Assembly: GCA_945860255.1 (NCBI GenBank)
Contig: CAMAQI010000063.1
Coordinates: forward strand, 1-11,616
DNA length: 11,616 bases
DNA from: Methylacidiphilum caldifontis
GTDB lineage: Bacteria; Verrucomicrobiota; Verrucomicrobiia; Methylacidiphilales; CAMAQI01
Reading direction: 5' to 3'
Shown here: piece after piece, positions 7,523 to 11,616 of the stretch
Position numbering within the stretch: position 1 is the stretch's first letter
Layout: every line of letters starts with the position of its first letter
Notes under the pieces: model-generated
Databases searched by the model: none
Told to the model about the DNA's origin: nothing
Seen by the model: the letters and a program-made list of their open reading frames with translations, nothing else
Made by a program: the position numbers and the translations under genes

Positions 7523-8380
7523 ATGGAAAACGAAAATCAACAACAACAAGGTTCGTCCAATGGTGGCGGACTCAAACTGATGACGGTCTTTATCGTCGTC
7601 CTCGTCCTTCACGTTCTCGTCATTGGTGGCGTGAGTGCTTACAGCCTTCTTAAGGGGAACACAGAACCTGTGGCTCTTGAGGAAAACAAAGCAGAAAAAC
7701 AAGAGCTCACCCCGGCAGCCACAGAGACTCCTGCATTAGAAACAGCGGCTCCTGTTGTGGCTGAAAACAATGGAATCTCATCGGTGATCGCCCCTGAAGC
7801 GACTCCGACAGTGGCTCCTGTGATTGCTGCTCCTGAGCATTCTTTCGCAGCAGCACCGATGGCTTCGGCTCCAGTTGTCGAGGCAACTCCTAAACCTGAG
7901 ATGAGCTCGAGTTCGAGTTATCATGTCGTTAAGGGAGATACCTTGAGCAAAATTGCTCGAATCCACGGAATGAAAGTTGCGGATCTTAAGGCATTAAATG
8001 GAATGAAATCTGACAATCTTAAGATTGGACAGGAAATGAAAGTCCAAAGCGGAAGTTCAGTGGTTTCCTCTCCTGTTGTTTCGAGTGTTAAGAGCGAGGT
8101 TGCTTTTTCAACTCCCGCCCCCGCTGTTGCCAAAACGACAACGACCGCAAGTTATGTCGTTGGAAAGGGAGACACCTTAACCAAGATTGCAAAACAATAT
8201 AACACGACGCCTTCCGCAATTATGGCAGCGAACAAGCTTGCGGATGCACGTAAGTTAAAGATTGGAATGAAATTAAGCATTCCTTCGCAAACCCGTCAGC
8301 AAGTCAGTGAGCAACAAGTGCCTGCTTCGACTTTGGAGAAATCAGCAGGAACAAGCGCTGATTTTGCGATGGCGAAGTAA
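7523..8380 (+). CDS. Membrane-anchored protein with two LysM peptidoglycan-binding domains
   Basis: A 285-residue protein with a short Gln/Ser/Gly-rich cytoplasmic N-terminus (1-18), one membrane helix (about 19-43), an Ala/Pro/Thr/Glu-rich linker (about 47-130), a first LysM domain (about 132-174, starting YHVVKGDTLSKIA), a Ser/Val/Thr-rich linker, and a second LysM domain (about 210-253, starting YVVGKGDTLTKIA). About 32 residues follow the second LysM. LysM domains bind the GlcNAc-containing glycan of peptidoglycan, so the protein probably tethers the inner membrane to the wall. There is no cysteine, hence no lipobox, and no room for an M23 peptidase as in NlpD or EnvC, so no enzymatic activity is suggested. 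The start ATG has GGAG at 7512-7515. A LysM gene stands in the same place, murD-LysM-ftsW, in Chlamydia (CT759, annotated nlpD), which supports a conserved role in wall synthesis or division. That role is inferred. Codons in the membrane segment favour GTC/CTC more than the neighbours do. Confidence 0.88.
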   Translation: MENENQQQQGSSNGGGLKLMTVFIVVLVLHVLVIGGVSAYSLLKGNTEPVALEENKAEKQELTPAATETPALETAAPVVAENNGISSVIAPEATPTVAPVIAAPEHSFAAAPMASAPVVEATPKPEMSSSSSYHVVKGDTLSKIARIHGMKVADLKALNGMKSDNLKIGQEMKVQSGSSVVSSPVVSSVKSEVAFSTPAPAVAKTTTTASYVVGKGDTLTKIAKQYNTTPSAIMAANKLADARKLKIGMKLSIPSQTRQQVSEQQVPASTLEKSAGTSADFAMAK

Positions 8381-8400
8381 ATTTTTATTCTAAAAATTTA
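8378..8400 (+). repeat. Perfect A/T-only inverted repeat filling the LysM-ftsW gap
   Basis: TAAATTTTTA (8378-8387) and its exact reverse complement TAAAAATTTA (8391-8400) flank a three-base loop TTC. The left arm starts with the stop codon of the LysM gene and the right arm ends on the A of the ftsW ATG. The stem contains no G-C pair and no T-run follows, so it is not a classical intrinsic terminator. Possible roles are a weak RNA hairpin over the ftsW start, or an A/T-rich promoter element; neither is shown. Confidence 0.85.
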
Positions 8401-9548
8401 TGATACAACGAAACGTAGGATATCTTCTTTTGGTGATGACGCTTGCGCTCATCTCCGTGGGAGTGATCATGCTGTTGAGCACGAGTGGTCGTTTGGCCAT
8501 GGATGTTCATGCGGATCTCTACGCTCCGTTGCGCAAACAGATGGTTTGGCTCATTTTGGGCTCGATCGTTTGCATCGGTGTCTCTCGTTTGGATTATCAT
8601 TGGATCTTGCAGTACTCCTGGATCTGGGTTGCCTCATCAGCGTTGTTGATGGTGATGTGCCTGGTTCCTCATATTGGCAAAAAAGCCAAAGGAGCCGCTC
8701 GTTGGATCGAGGTCGGTGGGTTTACACTCCAACCGTCTGAACTCGGAAAGGTTGCTTTCATCTGTTTTCTCGCCTGGTGGCTGGGACAGAATCAACGGCG
8801 CATTCACGAGTTTGGGCGGGGGGTAGCGGTTCCCGTTGCGGTCTTCGGTCTTTTTGCGGTCATTCTTGCGAAATTTCAAAATGATTTAGGCTACACTGTA
8901 TTAATGGGAACGATCTTGTTTAGTATGTTGGTTTGCGCAGGAATTCGTTGGTATTATTTGGCACCGATTCCGTTTTTGGGGATTGGCGGAATACTTGGAA
9001 TTGCTTGGTTGATGCCGGAACGTCAAGGACGTCTGCTGGCTTTTATGGATATTGAGAAATATAAACAAGGGGATGGCTGGCAAGTGTATCAAGCCCTAGT
9101 TGCCTTAGGTTCTGGAGGTACAGAAGGGCTGGGATTAGGGAATAGTCGCCAAAAGATGTTTTGGCTTCCGGAGGCGCATACCGATTTTGTTTTTCCAATT
9201 TTAGGCGAGGAACTCGGCGTCTGGGTGGCGCTTTTAGTAGTATTTTGTTTTTTAATCATGACTCTTTGTAGTGGATGGATCTCGATGAATGCTCCCGATG
9301 CGACGGGGGTATTACTGGGGATCGGAATTAGCACTCTTTTTGCCGTTCAATCTCTGATGAATTTATCGGTTGTCACCGGACTGATGCCGAACAAGGGAGT
9401 TCCGTTGCCCTTTATCAGTTATGGGGGTTCCAGTTTGATGATGTGGATGGTTTGTATTGGAATCCTATTTAATTTACAGAGACAAGGGGTTCATGAATCG
9501 GATCAGCGTGCTCCAGTCACCCTTAAAAAGGCAACGATTCGTCTATGA
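8400..9548 (+). CDS. ftsW: FtsW, septal peptidoglycan glycosyltransferase (SEDS family)
   Basis: A 382-residue polytopic inner-membrane protein of the SEDS family, which polymerises lipid II into glycan strands at the division site together with FtsI. About ten hydrophobic segments are visible. SEDS hallmarks: STSGR after the first helix (27-31), RWIEVGGFTLQPSEL (101-115), a D-L-G motif in KFQNDLGY (158-165), the long loop ending in PEAHTDFVFPILGEELG (257-273), where Asp262 matches the essential aspartate of SEDS enzymes, and GLMPNKGVPLPFISYGGSS (327-345). Position in the dcw cluster beside murG argues for FtsW and against RodA. No Shine-Dalgarno precedes ATG 8400: the 19 upstream bases are almost pure A/T and form an inverted repeat. 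The stop overlaps murG as ATGA. Confidence 0.95.
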   Translation: MIQRNVGYLLLVMTLALISVGVIMLLSTSGRLAMDVHADLYAPLRKQMVWLILGSIVCIGVSRLDYHWILQYSWIWVASSALLMVMCLVPHIGKKAKGAARWIEVGGFTLQPSELGKVAFICFLAWWLGQNQRRIHEFGRGVAVPVAVFGLFAVILAKFQNDLGYTVLMGTILFSMLVCAGIRWYYLAPIPFLGIGGILGIAWLMPERQGRLLAFMDIEKYKQGDGWQVYQALVALGSGGTEGLGLGNSRQKMFWLPEAHTDFVFPILGEELGVWVALLVVFCFLIMTLCSGWISMNAPDATGVLLGIGISTLFAVQSLMNLSVVTGLMPNKGVPLPFISYGGSSLMMWMVCIGILFNLQRQGVHESDQRAPVTLKKATIRL

Positions 9549-10639
9549 AAACTCTTCGTGTTGCGATTGCTTGCGGGGGGACAGGCGGTCATTTATTTCC
9601 GGGGATTGCGATCGCACAAACGCTGCATCAACGGGGGCATGAGGTAATGCTTTTAGTCTCTGCAAAACAGATTGATGCGGTGGCCTTGAAGGATTATCCG
9701 GAATTTCGCGCTGAGGTTATTCCAGGAATGGGGTGGTCAGGAATCAACCCACAAGCGATCCGATTTCTTTTTAAAATTTTCCAAGCCAGAAGCGTCTGCC
9801 GGGGGTTATTTAAAACCTTTAAACCGGATGCGGTTTTGGGGATGGGGGGCTTTACGAGCGCCGTTCCTTTACTGGTCGGACGACGGATGAAAAAGGCCAC
9901 GTATCTACATGAATCGAATGCCATTCCGGGCCGTGTCACAAAGCTTCTTGCCAAACAGGTCTCTCGGGTATTTCTCGGCTTTGATGCTTGTGACTCCTAT
10001 TTAGAAACGGGAAACACTGTAGTGACCGGAACTCCTTTGCGAAAAGATTTGATTAAAATCCCACGTGATGAGGCCTTAGCTCAACTCGGACTAAATCCCC
10101 ATTTAAAAACAATTTTAGTGATGGGGGGAAGTCAGGGAGCCCGCGGAGTGAATGAAATGGTTTTGAAGTCGATCCCCCTTTGGGAACGAGAAAAAGATCA
10201 GTGGCAATTCATTCATCTTACCGGAGAGATGGATGCGACAATCGTCGACATTAACTATCGTCGCTGTCGCTTAAATGCTTACGTCAGAGCCTTTTCAATG
10301 AATATGGGACTCTTATTAAGTGCCTCGGATTTAGTGATTAGCCGATCCGGCGCGAGCAGTTTAACGGAGATTTCAGCTTTTGGATTGCCGAGTATCTTAG
10401 TTCCTTTTCCTGCGGCGATCGATGATCATCAGACCTTAAATGCTCGGGTTTTCTCGATGGTCGGAGCCGCTTACTTAGAGCCTCAATCGAAGCTCACTCC
10501 CCAAGGATTAGATCAAAAAGTATCGGAAATCTTACATCAAAGCGATCGTTTGGAATCGATGAAAATTGCTTCCTGTTCGCTCTTTACTCCTGATGCAGCA
10601 GAGCGGATTGTCGTTGAAATCGAGAGGGGAACCGCATGA
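9545..10639 (+). CDS. murG: MurG, UDP-GlcNAc:lipid I GlcNAc transferase
   Basis: A 364-residue GT28-family glycosyltransferase, peripheral on the cytoplasmic face of the inner membrane. It adds GlcNAc to lipid I, giving lipid II. Motifs: N-terminal glycine loop GGTGGHLFPG (11-20), GMGGFTSAVP (99-108, the second G loop), HESNAIPGR (122-130), TGTPLR (161-166), the third G loop GGSQGARGVNE (194-204), and the UDP-GlcNAc pocket SRSGASSLTEISAFGLP (266-282) followed by DDHQTLNA (293-300). All expected signatures are intact and the length is normal for the family. The start overlaps the ftsW stop as ATGA; its nearest Shine-Dalgarno-like AAGG (9528-9531) is rather far, so translation is probably coupled to ftsW. 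The stop overlaps murC as ATGA. Confidence 0.97.
   Translation: MKTLRVAIACGGTGGHLFPGIAIAQTLHQRGHEVMLLVSAKQIDAVALKDYPEFRAEVIPGMGWSGINPQAIRFLFKIFQARSVCRGLFKTFKPDAVLGMGGFTSAVPLLVGRRMKKATYLHESNAIPGRVTKLLAKQVSRVFLGFDACDSYLETGNTVVTGTPLRKDLIKIPRDEALAQLGLNPHLKTILVMGGSQGARGVNEMVLKSIPLWEREKDQWQFIHLTGEMDATIVDINYRRCRLNAYVRAFSMNMGLLLSASDLVISRSGASSLTEISAFGLPSILVPFPAAIDDHQTLNARVFSMVGAAYLEPQSKLTPQGLDQKVSEILHQSDRLESMKIASCSLFTPDAAERIVVEIERGTA
10623..10630 (+). promoter_or_regulatory. Shine-Dalgarno of murC
   Basis: AGAGGGGA lies in the last codons of murG, five bases before ATG 10636. It is among the strongest ribosome sites in the window and fixes the murC start at the ATGA overlap. Confidence 0.6.
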
Positions 10640-11616
10640 CAACAATTCGTGAGGTTCTCGCTCTGGGGCAGGCGCGGATTCATCTCTTAGGAGTTGCAGG
10701 AAGTGGGATGAGTGGACTTGCGCGAATCCTCCTTCAGATGGGGTATCAAGTTTCCGGCTCCGATCTTCAACGTTCCCGCGGAGTTGAAAAGTTAATTGAT
10801 ATGGGATTAAAATTTTCTCAAGGACACGAGAAAGATGAACTCGATTCCGTGAATCTTGTGGTCTATTCTTCTGCGATTCGAGAAGATAACGCTGTTCGTC
10901 GTCAAGCGGGCGAGCGAGCGATTGTGTGCGCTCGACGTGCGGAATGTCTTGCGGTTTTATCGGAACAAAAGCAGCCGTTAGTCGTTGCGGGAATGCACGG
11001 AAAAACGACGACCTCCTCAATGCTTGCTTATGTTTTACGCTCGGCAGGATGGCGTTGCGCTCATTATATTGGCGCAGAAATTCCGATTCTCGGGGAAAGT
11101 GCTTCGATTGATGAAGGGGAACATTTTGTGATTGAGGCAGATGAAAGCGACGGAACGATCACGCTCTTTAAACCCAAGCATTCGTTACTCCTCAATATCG
11201 AAGAGGAGCATTTGGATCATTACGGAAATTTAGAGGCGATTTTAAAAACATTTCGTGAGTTCATTTCGAACACCACAGGTAAGGTTGTTTATTGTGCGGA
11301 TGATAAAAACACCTTATTGCTTTGTTCGCATCATCCGACGGCAGTCAGCTATGGCTTTGGAAGTCAGTCGGATTACCGTGCGATCGAAGTTCGAAGTCAA
11401 AATTTCTCCTCTCAATTTCAAATTCAAAATCGCGGACAAATTTTAGGAACCATCGTTCTTCAAATTCCCGGAATGCAAAATGTCAGTAATGCTCTCGGAG
11501 TGGTAGCGCTTGCGACGGAACTAGGGGTCCCCTTTGATTCTATTACTCAGGCGCTTCAGGAGTTTCGAGGAGCGAATCGACGATTTGAGGTCAAGTTTAG
11601 AAATCCAGAGTTTATG
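10636..11616 (+). CDS. murC: MurC, UDP-MurNAc:L-alanine ligase (3'-truncated by window end)
   Basis: The first 327 codons of an open frame that runs off the window; MurC is usually around 450-480 residues, so the C-terminal domain is missing. MurC adds L-Ala to UDP-MurNAc with ATP, the first stem-peptide step, in the cytoplasm. Visible: N-terminal nucleotide-binding loop GVAGSGMSGLA (19-29), VYSSAI (76-81), P-loop GMHGKTTTSS (119-128), EADESDG (167-173), NIEEEHLDHY (187-196) and the RRFE motif (315-318). EADESDG and the HGKTTT loop are diagnostic of MurC. Two small deviations are seen: Met120 where Thr or Ser is usual in G(T/S)HGKT, and Ala21 where Gly is usual in the GxGGxGM loop. The window ends before it can be seen whether a Ddl domain is fused, as it is in Chlamydia. 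Confidence 0.95.
   Translation, partial: MTTIREVLALGQARIHLLGVAGSGMSGLARILLQMGYQVSGSDLQRSRGVEKLIDMGLKFSQGHEKDELDSVNLVVYSSAIREDNAVRRQAGERAIVCARRAECLAVLSEQKQPLVVAGMHGKTTTSSMLAYVLRSAGWRCAHYIGAEIPILGESASIDEGEHFVIEADESDGTITLFKPKHSLLLNIEEEHLDHYGNLEAILKTFREFISNTTGKVVYCADDKNTLLLCSHHPTAVSYGFGSQSDYRAIEVRSQNFSSQFQIQNRGQILGTIVLQIPGMQNVSNALGVVALATELGVPFDSITQALQEFRGANRRFEVKFRNPEFM

Noticed and set aside
8378..8400. Reading the A/T inverted repeat as an intrinsic terminator
   Set aside because: The stem has no G-C pair and no T-run follows on either strand, and downstream ftsW, murG and murC need read-through.
8876..8897. FtsW motif QNDLGY in place of the common (E/Q)PD.GT
   Set aside because: The Asp and Gly are kept, and SEDS proteins of other phyla also lack the proline here (for example QRDLG-like forms), so I treat it as normal family variation.
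9608..9615. GCGATCGC octamer, identical to the cyanobacterial HIP1 repeat
   Set aside because: I noticed it only once in this window, whereas HIP1 is dense in cyanobacterial genomes, and the gene content does not suggest a cyanobacterium.
10532..11020. 162-codon open frame on the - strand
   Set aside because: It lies antisense across the conserved ends of murG and murC, whose motifs are intact, and its translation shows no recognisable domain. It is a shadow of the coding strand's codon bias.

Overview
This window is a stretch of the division and cell wall (dcw) cluster of a Gram-negative-type bacterium. All genes lie on the + strand and are packed almost without gaps: the 3' end of rsmH (mraW), then ftsL-like, ftsI, murE, murF, mraY, murD, a LysM-domain membrane protein, ftsW, murG, and the 5' part of murC, which runs off the window. 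The order matches the classical E. coli dcw order except for the LysM gene between murD and ftsW.

The organism is most likely a member of the PVC group (Verrucomicrobiota/Chlamydiota and relatives). The argument is synteny: Chlamydia trachomatis has a LysM protein (CT759, annotated nlpD) between murD (CT758) and ftsW (CT760). The murE product carries the DNPR motif of meso-diaminopimelate-adding enzymes, which implies mDAP peptidoglycan. GC content looks a little under half by eye. This assignment is inference and has not been tested by phylogeny.

Layout: 1-520 holds the RsmH tail and an FtsL-like bitopic protein, whose reading frames overlap by 20 nt. 525-2228 is the septal transpeptidase FtsI. 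2225-5073 holds the MurE and MurF ligases. 5075-6175 is MraY, which makes lipid I. 6177-7505 is MurD. 7523-8380 is the LysM protein. 8400-9548 is FtsW, the septal glycan polymerase. 9545-10639 is MurG, which makes lipid II. 10636-11616 is MurC (partial). Four junctions are 4-nt ATGA overlaps (ftsI/murE, murE/murF, ftsW/murG, murG/murC), two have a single base between stop and start, and no gene-free stretch exceeds 19 nt. No terminator, tRNA, mobile element or CRISPR array is visible, so the whole window reads as part of one transcription unit.

Together the genes cover the cytoplasmic Mur ligase steps (MurC, MurD, MurE, MurF), the lipid-linked steps (MraY, MurG), and polymerisation and crosslinking at the septum (FtsW, FtsI), with FtsL as a divisome scaffold. 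The points worth a second look are the LysM insertion, an all-A/T perfect inverted repeat that fills the LysM-ftsW gap up to the ftsW start codon, and poly-G tracts in murF, one of them at the murF/mraY junction. I did not find a clearly undescribed system; this is largely a conserved housekeeping region.
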